Shown here: positions 52,198 through 60,607 of the stretch, piece after piece
How positions within the stretch are numbered: position 1 is the stretch's first letter
How the letters are laid out: each line of letters begins with the position of its first letter
Source of the DNA: Pseudoprimorskyibacter insulae
GTDB lineage: Bacteria > Pseudomonadota > Alphaproteobacteria > Rhodobacterales > Rhodobacteraceae
Reading direction: 5' to 3'
Assembly: GCF_900302505.1 (NCBI RefSeq)
Contig: NZ_OMOJ01000001.1
Coordinates: 806,001 to 870,000 of the forward strand
Length of the DNA stretch: 64,000 nt
Notes under the pieces: generated by a model
Databases searched by the model: none
What the model was told of the DNA's origin: nothing
Seen by the model: only the letters and a program-made list of their open reading frames with translations
Made by a program: the position numbers and the translations under genes

Positions 52198-54633
52198 ATG
52201 AGCACTTTTGACGATTTTGATGACGTGGGCGCTTTTGAGGCGGCGTCGCTTTCCTCTCGCGCGATGGCTGCGCGGCCGACCCCCTATCTGGATGAGTTGA
52301 ACCCCGCCCAACGCGCGGCGGTTGAGGCAATGGATGGCCCGGTTCTGATGCTGGCCGGGGCGGGGACGGGCAAGACCAAGGCGCTGACCTCGCGCATTGT
52401 GCACATGCTGATGACAGGCCGCGCCCGCCCGCCCGAAATCCTCGCTGTGACCTTTACCAACAAGGCTGCGCGCGAAATGAAGGAACGGGTTGCCCGTATG
52501 CTGGGCCAACCGATCGAAGGGATGCCGTGGCTCGGCACGTTCCACTCGATCTGCGTTAAGCTGCTGCGCCGCCATGCGGAGCTGGTCGGGCTGAAATCCA
52601 ACTTCACCATCCTCGATACGGACGACCAGCTGCGCCTGCTCAAGCAATTGGTGCAGGCCGCCGGGATTGATGACAAACGCTGGCCCGCGCGGCAATTGGC
52701 GGGGATCATCGATGATTGGAAAAACCGCGCCATCACGCCCGAGCGTGTGCCGACAGCCGATGCCGGGGCCTATAACCACAAAGCGCCGCGCCTGTACGCA
52801 GAATATCAAACCCGCCTGCGGGAGTTGAACGCCGTCGATTTCGGCGATCTGCTGCTGCATATGGTGACGATCTTCCAGCAGCACCCCGATGTGCTGGAAC
52901 AATATCAGCGCTGGTTCCGCTTTATCCTGGTAGACGAATACCAGGATACGAACGTCGCCCAATATCTATGGCTGCGCCTGCTGGCCTCGGCCCATAAGAA
53001 CATCTGTTGCGTCGGCGATGACGACCAGTCAATCTATGGCTGGCGCGGGGCCGAGGTGGGCAATATCCTGCGGTTCGAAAAAGATTTTCCCGGCGCCCAT
53101 GTGGTGCGGCTGGAACAGAACTACCGCTCGACCCCGCACATTCTGGCGGCGGCCTCAGGTGTCATTCGCGGAAACTCGGACCGTTTGGGCAAAGAGCTTT
53201 GGACCGAAGCGCAGGATGGCGAAAAGGTCCGCCTGATCGGCCATTGGGACGGCGAGGAAGAGGCCCGCTGGATCGGCGAAGAGATCGAGGCCATTCAGCG
53301 CGGCACCCGCGGGATGCGGCCCTATACGCTGGACGATATGGCCATTCTGGTCCGTGCCTCGCACCAGATGCGCGCGTTCGAGGACCGGTTCCTGACCATC
53401 GGCTTGCCCTATAAGGTCATCGGCGGCCCTCGTTTCTATGAGCGGCTCGAGATTCGTGATGCCATGGCCTATTTCCGGCTGGTCGTGTCGCCCGACGATG
53501 ATCTGGCGTTTGAGCGGATCGTGAATACCCCGAAACGTGGCCTTGGCGACAAGGCGCAGCAGACCATTCAGCGCATCGCGCGGGCCAATGGGGTGAGCCT
53601 TGTAGATGGCGCAGCGCTGGCCGTTGAGATGGGCGAGATCAAGGGCAAAGGCGCTAAGGCGCTGGCGCAACTGGTGACCGATCTGGCCCGCTGGCGGCGA
53701 ATGACGCGTGCCGTGGTGCCGGTGCAAAGCGACGACATTATTGACGATGAAACCCGCCCCATGGAGGGATCGCCCGAGGTCAGCCATATCGAACTGGCGC
53801 AGATCATTCTGGACGAATCCGGCTACACCGAGATGTGGCAGAACGACAAAACGCCTGAGGCGCCGGGGCGGCTGGAGAACCTTAAGGAACTGGTCAAGGC
53901 GTTGGAAAGTTTTGAGAATCTGCAAGGGTTCCTCGAACATGTCGCGTTGATCATGGACAATGACAAGGGCGATGAGGGCGCGAAGGTCAGCATCATGACG
54001 CTGCACGCGGCCAAGGGCCTGGAATTCCCTGTGGTGTTTCTACCGGGTTGGGAAGACGGGCTTTTCCCGTCGCAACGGTCGATGGATGAAAGCGGGCTGA
54101 AGGGCCTCGAGGAAGAACGGCGCTTGGCTTATGTCGGCATCACCCGTGCCGAAGAGGTCTGCACGATTTCCTTTGCCGGCAACCGCCGGATCTTTGGCCA
54201 GTGGCAATCGGCCCTGCCGTCGCGGTTCATTGACGAGCTTCCCGAAGAGCACGTGGAGGTGCTGACGCCTCCGGGGCTTTACGGCGGGGGCTACGGCGCG
54301 GCGGGTATGGGTGGCGGGATGTCGGGCGGCATGTCGTCAGGCGTTGAGGCCCGCGCGGCAGAGGCGAATGTCTACAATTCGCCCGGCTGGAAACGCCTAC
54401 AGGAACGCAGCCAGCAGCGCCCTATCAGCCAGCCGCGCGAAAGCCGCGCCTCGGCCATAGATCTGGAGGCGGTGTCGAGCTTTACCATGGGCGAGCGGGT
54501 GTTCCACCAAAAGTTCGGCTATGGCGCGATCATCGGCATTGAAGGCGATAAACTGGAAGTGGCCTTTGAGAAGGCCGGTACGAAAAAGGTCGTCGCGCGG
54601 TTCTTGTCTGCATCAGATGACATTCCGTTCTGA
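52198..54633 (+). CDS. uvrD: UvrD/PcrA-type ATP-dependent DNA helicase
   Basis: SF1 3'-5' helicase, 811 residues, for mismatch or excision repair. Motifs I to VI are readable: AGAGTGKT (53-60), LAVTFTNKAAREMKERV (Ia), FILVDEYQDTN (II), VGDDDQSIYGWRGA (III), VRLEQNYRST (IV), IMTLHAAKGLEFPVVFLPGWEDGLFP (V) and RLAYVGITRAEE (VI). A glycine-rich linker (YGAAGMGGGMSGGMSSG) precedes a C-terminal Tudor-like region (VFHQKFGYGAIIGIEGDKLEVAFE) that binds RNA polymerase in PcrA. pcrA would be an equally good name. Confidence 0.94.
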   Translation: MSTFDDFDDVGAFEAASLSSRAMAARPTPYLDELNPAQRAAVEAMDGPVLMLAGAGTGKTKALTSRIVHMLMTGRARPPEILAVTFTNKAAREMKERVARMLGQPIEGMPWLGTFHSICVKLLRRHAELVGLKSNFTILDTDDQLRLLKQLVQAAGIDDKRWPARQLAGIIDDWKNRAITPERVPTADAGAYNHKAPRLYAEYQTRLRELNAVDFGDLLLHMVTIFQQHPDVLEQYQRWFRFILVDEYQDTNVAQYLWLRLLASAHKNICCVGDDDQSIYGWRGAEVGNILRFEKDFPGAHVVRLEQNYRSTPHILAAASGVIRGNSDRLGKELWTEAQDGEKVRLIGHWDGEEEARWIGEEIEAIQRGTRGMRPYTLDDMAILVRASHQMRAFEDRFLTIGLPYKVIGGPRFYERLEIRDAMAYFRLVVSPDDDLAFERIVNTPKRGLGDKAQQTIQRIARANGVSLVDGAALAVEMGEIKGKGAKALAQLVTDLARWRRMTRAVVPVQSDDIIDDETRPMEGSPEVSHIELAQIILDESGYTEMWQNDKTPEAPGRLENLKELVKALESFENLQGFLEHVALIMDNDKGDEGAKVSIMTLHAAKGLEFPVVFLPGWEDGLFPSQRSMDESGLKGLEEERRLAYVGITRAEEVCTISFAGNRRIFGQWQSALPSRFIDELPEEHVEVLTPPGLYGGGYGAAGMGGGMSGGMSSGVEARAAEANVYNSPGWKRLQERSQQRPISQPRESRASAIDLEAVSSFTMGERVFHQKFGYGAIIGIEGDKLEVAFEKAGTKKVVARFLSASDDIPF

Positions 54634-54649
54634 TCCTTGGTCATGAGGT

Positions 54650-54806
54650 GTTGCGCCGCGCCTTGCGCGTCGCCCCGGGGGCAGGCGCGGCCCAAGGGCC
54701 GCGCCTGCGGGGCTTTGGGCCTTGGTATTGCTTTTATTGGCAGGTTGCAGCGCGGGTGGCCGGTGTTGTGTGGCGTATTTATGAAAGAGAAGAAGCAGGG
54801 GGACGG
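54650..54806. repeat. Dispersed palindromic repeat, copy D (rearranged)
   Basis: Two separate parts of the repeat family flank about 100 bases of unrelated GC-rich sequence. 54650-54680 resembles the left flank of copy A (TTGCGCCGCGC, GCGCGTCGCC), and 54774-54806 reads GTATTTATGAAAGAGAAG then AAGCAGGGGGACGG. It lies between the convergent helicase and hydrolase genes. Confidence 0.6.
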
Positions 54807-54838
54807 CCCGAAGGATTTTGACGTGGGACGCTGCCGTG

Positions 54839-55717
54839 TCAGGCGATCCCTGCGCGCGGCCCCGAGGCTTGGCGGCGAAACCTTTGGCGGGCAGTGTTGG
54901 GGGCGGCCGTGTTTGGCAGTGCGCTGGAAAGCGCGGAATAGCCGAGCCTGCCCTGAAGCAATGCAGCATAGAGCGGAAAGACACCCGCCCGCAGATAAAC
55001 CGACCAATGACAGATGCGGCGGTCCGGCGCGGCCAGCGGGTAGCCTAGCCCGCGGAGCGCATCAAGCGTGGCGGCGTCGTCCAATCGCAAGGTCAGCTTG
55101 CCAGGGCCGTGCAGACCTGCGCCGAGCATCCGCGCACCCTTTTGCGGCCGGGGCAAAAGCCGTTCGGCCAGCAGGTCAAACAGGTCGTTTTCGGCGCTGG
55201 TGACGTTGTAGATATGGCAGGGCAGGCCCATGGCCTGCGTGCCGAATTCGGCGGCGGCCAGCAAGATGAGGCCGCAAATGGCGCCGTCGGGCACCTGCCG
55301 GGCCGCGCCGATGGCGACCCTTGCCCCCAGCGAGTGGCCCAGGATCCGAATGGGACGGCCGGGGGCGTGGTGCTGGATGCGCGAAATCAGCCGGGCCAGC
55401 CCCGTTCCAGCTAGGGCGGCGCGGTCGTGAGCCTGTCTGAGGCTGCCGCGCGCGGGCCAGCCAAAACCGATCAGTGGGCCGAATTGGCCTTCGCTGCCGT
55501 CGCCCAGCCGTTGCGGCCAGCTGAGGCCGCGCAGGTGGCGGGCGGTGTCCCTAGGGGCGAACAGGCTGCGGTGGGGGCAGGCGGTGGCATGGCCGGGGGC
55601 ATATTTGTACCCGTGAACCATGATCGCCACAGGACCGGGGATTGCCAGAGCATGGGTCAGGGCCTCTGTCAGGGGCTGGCCGTCATGCGTAGTGGGCGCG
55701 CCGTCGTGATCCGTCAC
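54839..55717 (-). CDS. Alpha/beta hydrolase with a doubtful start codon
   Basis: A 292-residue (from GTG 55717) serine hydrolase of unknown substrate. The nucleophile elbow is GHSLGA, and the oxyanion region MVHGYKYAPGH. The start is uncertain: the only Shine-Dalgarno sequence, CGGAGG, lies well upstream and is followed by ATA-CCC-CTG-CTT-CAT-GTG, so the expected start position holds ATA and not ATG. Translation from GTG is possible. The C-terminus is rich in Ala/Arg and may be non-essential. Convergent with the helicase. Confidence 0.75.
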   Translation of the reverse strand: MTDHDGAPTTHDGQPLTEALTHALAIPGPVAIMVHGYKYAPGHATACPHRSLFAPRDTARHLRGLSWPQRLGDGSEGQFGPLIGFGWPARGSLRQAHDRAALAGTGLARLISRIQHHAPGRPIRILGHSLGARVAIGAARQVPDGAICGLILLAAAEFGTQAMGLPCHIYNVTSAENDLFDLLAERLLPRPQKGARMLGAGLHGPGKLTLRLDDAATLDALRGLGYPLAAPDRRICHWSVYLRAGVFPLYAALLQGRLGYSALSSALPNTAAPNTARQRFRRQASGPRAGIA

Positions 55718-55853
55718 ATGAAGCAGGGGTATTTTGGCCTCCGGGTCCGAATACCTATGGACTATCCAGGTGGTGCAACGTGGCCATGACGGATCGGTTA
55801 CAGGGGTGTGACGGACTTGACCTGCGACATCTTGCGTTTTAATCCAAATCCAT

Positions 55854-55906
55854 CGTGGCGATTTGTTACCGGATTGCGGGCCACGTTAAACATGCCGCTA
55901 AAGAGG
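55854..55906 (+). promoter_or_regulatory. SAM-II riboswitch upstream of metZ
   Basis: P1 pairs CGTGGC (55854-55859) with GCCACG (55880-55885). The loop GATTTGTTACCGGATTGCGG and the 3' part GTTAAACATGCCGCTAAAGAGG match the SAM-II (metA motif) consensus, including the nearly invariant GCUAAA-AGG end. SAM binding would turn off MetZ when methionine is plentiful. This is a very close match made by eye. Confidence 0.85.
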
Positions 55907-55917
55907 TCAGACGAAAG

Positions 55918-55951
55918 CTCCCTTTCGCTTGGCCGAGACGGGAGTTTTTTT
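55918..55951 (+). terminator. Attenuator hairpin downstream of the SAM-II riboswitch
   Basis: CTCCC (55918-55922) and GGGAG (55940-55944) pair around an inner stem, and a T7 run follows. It lies between the riboswitch and the metZ start and could be a transcription-stop output. A second hairpin GGGCC/GGCCC (55954-55969) follows just before the ribosome binding site. Confidence 0.6.
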
Positions 55952-55985
55952 GTGGGCCGTGACTGGCCCCTGAAGGAGATACAAG

Positions 55986-57167
55986 ATGAGCGACGATTGG
56001 GATATCCGCACGAAACTGGTCCACAAAGGCAGCCGACGCAGCCAATATGGCGAGGTGAGCGAAGCGATGTACCTGACGCAGGGCTTTGTCTATCCGACAG
56101 CCGAAGCGGCCGAGCAGCGGTTCCAGAGCCTGGGCGAGGATGAGTTCATCTATGCCCGCTATGGCAACCCGACCGTGCGCATGTTCGAAGATCGTATCGC
56201 GGCCATTCTGGGCTATGAGGACGCGTTTGGCTGCGCGTCCGGCATGGCGGCGGTCAATGGCGCGCTGATGGCGCTGACCAAGGCGGGCGACCGCGTGGTG
56301 TCGAGCCGCGCGCTGTTTGGATCGTGTCTTTATGTGCTGGAGAACATTCTGGCCCGCTTTGGCGTTGAGATCGTTCTTGTCGACGGCACCGACAATGCGG
56401 CGTGGGACGCGGCGATCACGCCTGACACCACGCTGGTGTTCCTTGAGTCCATGTCGAACCCCACACTGGAAGTGATCGACCTGAAGCATGTGTGCGATCT
56501 GGCCCATGCGAACGGTGCGCTGGTTCTGGTGGATGATGCGATGGCGACGCCGATTTTCAGCTATGCCAAAGATTGCGGCGCGGATCTGGTGCTGCTGTCG
56601 ACCACCAAACATGTGGACGGGCAGGGGCGTGTTCTGGGCGGGATGATCGTGGGCAGCCGCGACTTGATCCGTGGCCCGATTGAAACCTACCTCAAGCATA
56701 CCGGCGGCGCGATGAGCCCGTTCCACGCATGGGTGCAACTGAAGGCGCTGGAAACGCTGGATCTGCGGGTCCGCTCGCAAGCGGCGGGTGCGCTTGAGAT
56801 TGCCGCGTTCCTTGAGGCCCACCCCAAGGTGGCGCGCGTCAGCTATCCGACGCTGCCCTCGCATCCGCAGTACGAGGTGGCCAAGCGGCAAGCGGAATCG
56901 GGCGGCACGGTGGTGGCGTTTGAAATCGCGGGCGGCAAGGATGAGTGCTTTAAGTTCCTCAATGCGCTGAATGTGTTCACGATCTCGAACAATTTTGCCG
57001 ATGCGAAATCTATCGTGACCCATCCGGCCACCACCACGCACCAGCGTGTTCCGCAGGATCAGAAGGACATTCTGGGCATCACCGGGGCGCTTGTTCGCCT
57101 TTCTGTGGGTCTGGAAAGCACGAAAGACCTGATTTTGGACCTGAAACAGGCGCTCGACACACTTTAA
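55986..57167 (+). CDS. metZ: O-succinylhomoserine sulfhydrylase MetZ
   Basis: PLP-dependent enzyme that makes homocysteine directly from O-succinylhomoserine and sulfide. The PLP lysine is K208 in LLSTTKHVDGQG; the family segments ARYGNPTVRMFEDRIA and VFLESMSNPTLEVIDL are clear. Length 393. GAAGGAG lies eight bases before the ATG. Regulation by the upstream SAM-II riboswitch fits this step of methionine synthesis. Confidence 0.94.
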   Translation: MSDDWDIRTKLVHKGSRRSQYGEVSEAMYLTQGFVYPTAEAAEQRFQSLGEDEFIYARYGNPTVRMFEDRIAAILGYEDAFGCASGMAAVNGALMALTKAGDRVVSSRALFGSCLYVLENILARFGVEIVLVDGTDNAAWDAAITPDTTLVFLESMSNPTLEVIDLKHVCDLAHANGALVLVDDAMATPIFSYAKDCGADLVLLSTTKHVDGQGRVLGGMIVGSRDLIRGPIETYLKHTGGAMSPFHAWVQLKALETLDLRVRSQAAGALEIAAFLEAHPKVARVSYPTLPSHPQYEVAKRQAESGGTVVAFEIAGGKDECFKFLNALNVFTISNNFADAKSIVTHPATTTHQRVPQDQKDILGITGALVRLSVGLESTKDLILDLKQALDTL

Positions 57168-57183
57168 GTGGCGTTTTTTAGCA

Positions 57184-57224
57184 ATCCGGAGTCATCCGGA
57201 TTGCTATCTCTGACGTATACCTTT
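57184..57224. repeat. Hairpin after metZ
   Basis: AGCAATCCGGA-GTCA-TCCGGATTGCT (11-base perfect arms) lies about 20 bases after the metZ stop codon. The T-run precedes it on the plus strand instead of following, so it is not a standard terminator for metZ. Confidence 0.5.
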
Positions 57225-57291
57225 GCAGATTGGAAATTCTTGGACGGACTTCCTATCTACTGTAAAGATACGCGGACGAGAGGTCTGAGCG

Positions 57292-58383
57292 ATGAATGTA
57301 TACATGCCTGGGATTAAAGCAGAGCCAAGCCGAGACGAGGCGGAAACCGCCCTCGATCTTTTGCGGCAATGGGCGGCGCGTGCCTCGGATGATGATATTG
57401 CATCGCTGGACCCCGGCCTGACGGCCCTGATCGGCGGCGCGGGCTATCCCGATTTGTCGCGCAACTATCCGCACAACTTTGTCGCCGATGCTGCCTATCG
57501 CGCCACCTTGCCCGATTTGCAAAACGGCCCGTCGTCGCTGATCCGTGGGGAAAAGCGGGCGATCCAGCATGTGGGAATTTCGAATTTCCGCCTGCCGATC
57601 CGCTATCACACCCGCGACAACGGCGATCTGAACTTGGAAACCAGCGTGACCGGCACCGTCAGCCTTGAAGCCGACAAGAAGGGTATCAACATGAGCCGCA
57701 TCATGCGCTCGTTCTATACCCATGCCGAAAAGACGTTCAGTTTCTACGTGATCGAACACGCGCTGGACGATTACAAATCCGATCTCGAAAGCTTTGATGC
57801 CCGCATCAATATGCGCTTCTCCTTCCCGATGAAGGTGAACAGCCTGCGGTCGGGGCTGACGGGGTATCAATATTACGACATCGCGCTTGAGGTGGTGGAA
57901 CTGGCCGGCGTGCGCCGCCGGATCATGCACCTTGACTACGTGTACAGCAGCACCTGCCCGTGCTCGCTCGAACTCAGCGAACATGCCCGCCGCGAACGGG
58001 GGCAACTGGCAACGCCGCATTCGCAACGCTCGGTTGCGCGGATCTCGGCTGAGCTGAAAGACGGCAAGCGCCTGTGGTTCGAAGATCTGATCGATATGTG
58101 CCGCCGCGCCGTACCGACGGAAACGCAAGTCATGGTCAAACGCGAAGACGAACAGGCCTTTGCCGAGTTGAACGCCGCCAACCCGATCTTCGTCGAAGAC
58201 GCCGCGCGCCTCTTTGCCGAACAGCTTCAGGCCGATGACCGTGTGGGCGACTATCGCGTGTTGGCCAGCCATCAGGAAAGCCTGCACAGCCATGATGCGG
58301 TATCTGTGCTGACTGAAGGCGATCTGTTCGCGCAAGACAGCCTTGACCCCAAGCTGTTCTCGACCCTGTTTCATATCGGGTAA
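57292..58383 (+). CDS. folE2: GTP cyclohydrolase FolE2 (type IB)
   Basis: Makes 7,8-dihydroneopterin triphosphate from GTP, the first step of folate synthesis. It is metal-promiscuous, unlike zinc-dependent FolE. The family signature includes INMSRIMRSFYTHAEKTFS, YVYSSTCPCSLELSEHARR and PTETQVMVKREDEQAFAELN. Length 363. FolE2 is usually regulated by Zur and used under zinc shortage; I saw no clear Zur box in the 124 bases upstream. Confidence 0.95.
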   Translation: MNVYMPGIKAEPSRDEAETALDLLRQWAARASDDDIASLDPGLTALIGGAGYPDLSRNYPHNFVADAAYRATLPDLQNGPSSLIRGEKRAIQHVGISNFRLPIRYHTRDNGDLNLETSVTGTVSLEADKKGINMSRIMRSFYTHAEKTFSFYVIEHALDDYKSDLESFDARINMRFSFPMKVNSLRSGLTGYQYYDIALEVVELAGVRRRIMHLDYVYSSTCPCSLELSEHARRERGQLATPHSQRSVARISAELKDGKRLWFEDLIDMCRRAVPTETQVMVKREDEQAFAELNAANPIFVEDAARLFAEQLQADDRVGDYRVLASHQESLHSHDAVSVLTEGDLFAQDSLDPKLFSTLFHIG

Positions 58384-58406
58384 GTTCACCATTTGCTGAA
58401 AAGACG

Positions 58407-58434
58407 GGCGCTCACAGACCTGTGGGCGCCTTTT
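58407..58434 (+). terminator. Intrinsic terminator of folE2
   Basis: GGCGC-T-CACAG-AC-CTGTG-G-GCGCC, one U-G pair, followed by TTTT; 24 bases past the folE2 stop codon. Confidence 0.85.
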
Positions 58435-58540
58435 CCATGGGCGATCATGAAAACCATGGGCTTTGAGCGTGCCTGCTACCATTGATTCATGGAATTCACA
58501 CCATTCGGTCCCAAATATGCAAGCAGGGAGGAAACCCAAG

Positions 58541-58789
58541 TTGATAGCAAAGGTTTCCATCATGGTTCGCGACAACGTACAAATTGCCTTCAACCAACCA
58601 TCCCCCCGGCGTCTGATCGACGCTTTCTTTGCCAAGGTAGGACTTGGGATGAACCCGTCTGGCCTGGACAAGCACAGCGTTGTGCGCATCGCCGAACTGG
58701 GTGCGAAAAGCGACCGGGATCTGGCGCGGCTGGGTCTGACACGTGAAGAAATCGTGCCTTTTGTGCTGAAAGATCTGTTCAGCGTCTGA
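58541..58789 (+). CDS. Small protein with a DUF1127-like C-terminus
   Basis: An 82-residue basic protein. The final 40 residues (HSVVRIAELGAKSDRDLARLGLTREEIV) resemble the DUF1127 pattern 'L-x-S-D-R-x-L-x-D-I-G-L-x-R'. GGGAGG lies nine bases before TTG at 58541; ATG at 58562 is the alternative with a weaker site. In Rhodobacter a small DUF1127 protein is linked to the CcsR sRNAs; the CUCCUCCC sRNA cluster lies 5 kb to the right here, not adjacent. It lies between folE2 and trkH. Confidence 0.55.
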   Translation: MIAKVSIMVRDNVQIAFNQPSPRRLIDAFFAKVGLGMNPSGLDKHSVVRIAELGAKSDRDLARLGLTREEIVPFVLKDLFSV

Positions 58790-58896
58790 TCGGTTGCGCC
58801 ATTTTCGCGCCGCGCCGGGCACAGAACCGGCGCCTCCAAGGCATCGCCGGACAGTGACGCTTGACACCCGTCGCGCAGGGGTTCAACGCTGCGCAC

Positions 58897-60345
58897 ATGT
58901 TTGATCTGCGCCCCGTCGTCTATGTCATTGGCCTGCTTGTGGCGGCCCTCGGTTGCACGATGCTGCTGCCGATGGCGATTGATATTGCCGAAGGTCGCGG
59001 CGAATGGAACGTGTTTCTTGAAAGCGCGCTTATCACCATTTCCATAGGTGGATTTGCGGCGCTGGCCTGCGCCAATGCCGTGCCGGACCGCCTGTCGATC
59101 CAGCAGACCTTTCTTCTAACCACTGGGGTCTGGGCGGTGCTGCCCCTGTTTGGCGGCATCCCCTTCATGATGGGCGCGTCGGAAGCCAGCTTTACCGACG
59201 CCTATTTCGAAGCCATGTCCGGCCTGACCACCACCGGATCAACGGTTGTGACCGGGCTTGATACGCTGCCCAAGGGCATCCTGCTGTGGCGCGGCTTGCT
59301 GCAATGGCTGGGCGGCATCGGCATCATTGTAGTCGCCATGGTGTTCCTGCCCGAACTGCGGGTCGGCGGTATGCAGATTTTCCGGTCCGAAGCCTTTGAC
59401 ACCATGGGGAAAATCCTGCCCCGTGCGACGCAGATCTCGTCGAATATCTCGACCATCTATGTCACGCTGACGCTGGCTTGTGCGATTTGCTACCTGATGA
59501 CCGGCATGAACGCCTTTGACGCAACGGTGCACGCGCTGACGACAGTCTCGACGGGGGGCTTTGCCAATTACGACGCGTCTTTCGGAGCATTTTCCGGCAC
59601 TGCCGAATATGTGGCCTCGGTGTTCATGATCCTCGCCGCGCTGCCCTTCGTGCGCTACGTTCAATTCGTAAACGGCAACCGAAACCCGCTGTTCCGAGAC
59701 TCGCAAATCCGCGTTTTCCTGATCATCATCTTCGTGCTGGTGATCGCGACCAGCGTGTCACTTCTGGCGCAGTTCCCGCATCACCCTGAACAGGCGGTGC
59801 GCGAGGCGCTGTTCAACATCACCTCGATCATTTCCGGCACCGGTTACGCCAGCGTAGACTACATGCAATGGGGTCCGTTCCTGATTTCGGTCTTTTTTTT
59901 CATTGGGTTGATTGGCGGCTGCGCGGGCTCGACCGCCTGCTCGGTCAAGGTGTTCCGCTACCAGATCCTTTTTGCCTCGATCCGCGTCGCGCTCCAACGG
60001 ATCGGAGCGCCCCATGGCGTCTTCACCCCGCGCTTCGAGGGCCGTCCCGTCACGCCCGATGTCATGGGCTCGGTCATTGCCTTCTTCGTCTTCTTCATCG
60101 TCTCGCTGGGTGTGCTGGCGGTGCTCTTGGGGATGACAGGGCTCGACTTTGTCACAGCACTTTCGGGCGCGGCCACCGCCATCGCCAATATCGGCCCCGG
60201 CCTTGGTGATCAGATTGGTCCGGCTGGCAATTTCGCGGGCCTCAACCCGACAGCAAAATGGCTCTTGGCGTTTGGCATGCTCTGCGGCCGGTTGGAACTC
60301 TTGGCCGTCTTCGCACTCCTGACCCCACGCTTCTGGCGCGGCTAA
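58897..60345 (+). CDS. trkH: TrkH potassium uptake protein
   Basis: Membrane subunit of the Trk/Ktr potassium uptake system, about 482 residues with ten or more helices and the four selectivity repeats (for example SGLTTTGSTVVTG, TTVSTGGFANYD, TSIISGTGYAS, and ATAIANIGPGLG). MFDLRPVVYVIG is the usual N-terminus, so ATG at 58897 is preferred over TTG at 58861. TrkA is not nearby. A palindromic repeat follows. Confidence 0.93.
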   Translation: MFDLRPVVYVIGLLVAALGCTMLLPMAIDIAEGRGEWNVFLESALITISIGGFAALACANAVPDRLSIQQTFLLTTGVWAVLPLFGGIPFMMGASEASFTDAYFEAMSGLTTTGSTVVTGLDTLPKGILLWRGLLQWLGGIGIIVVAMVFLPELRVGGMQIFRSEAFDTMGKILPRATQISSNISTIYVTLTLACAICYLMTGMNAFDATVHALTTVSTGGFANYDASFGAFSGTAEYVASVFMILAALPFVRYVQFVNGNRNPLFRDSQIRVFLIIIFVLVIATSVSLLAQFPHHPEQAVREALFNITSIISGTGYASVDYMQWGPFLISVFFFIGLIGGCAGSTACSVKVFRYQILFASIRVALQRIGAPHGVFTPRFEGRPVTPDVMGSVIAFFVFFIVSLGVLAVLLGMTGLDFVTALSGAATAIANIGPGLGDQIGPAGNFAGLNPTAKWLLAFGMLCGRLELLAVFALLTPRFWRG

Positions 60346-60535
60346 ACAGTATTTTCTGACCCAAAATATCCCGGGGAGCGCGAGGGGCAGAGCCCCTCGC
60401 TTCGGTCGGATTGCGAAGCAATCCGAGACAAGGAAGGCGCGCCGCTTCGCGGCGCGAAAGGCGAGGGGCGCTGCCCCTCGCGCTCCCCGGAGGATTTATG
60501 GAAAGATGAAAGGTGGAGGCTGTCGCGGTACTTGG
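60346..60535. repeat. Dispersed palindromic repeat, copy E, cloverleaf-like
   Basis: Perfect 20-base arms CCGGGGAGCGCGAGGGGCAG (60371-60390) and its complement (60471-60490) enclose two perfect hairpins: TCGGATTGC-GAA-GCAATCCGA (60406-60426) and CGCGCCGC-TTC-GCGGCGCG (60438-60456). Left flank ATTTTCTGACC and right flank GGAGGATTTATGGAAAGATGAAAGG link it with copies A and B. It lies between convergent trkH and valS. Confidence 0.85.
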
Positions 60536-60607
60536 TCGGGAGCGATGTCCAAATAGAAAAGGGGGCCAAGTGGCCCCCTTACTTGTTCAATTTGGCCTGC
60601 GCGGGTC

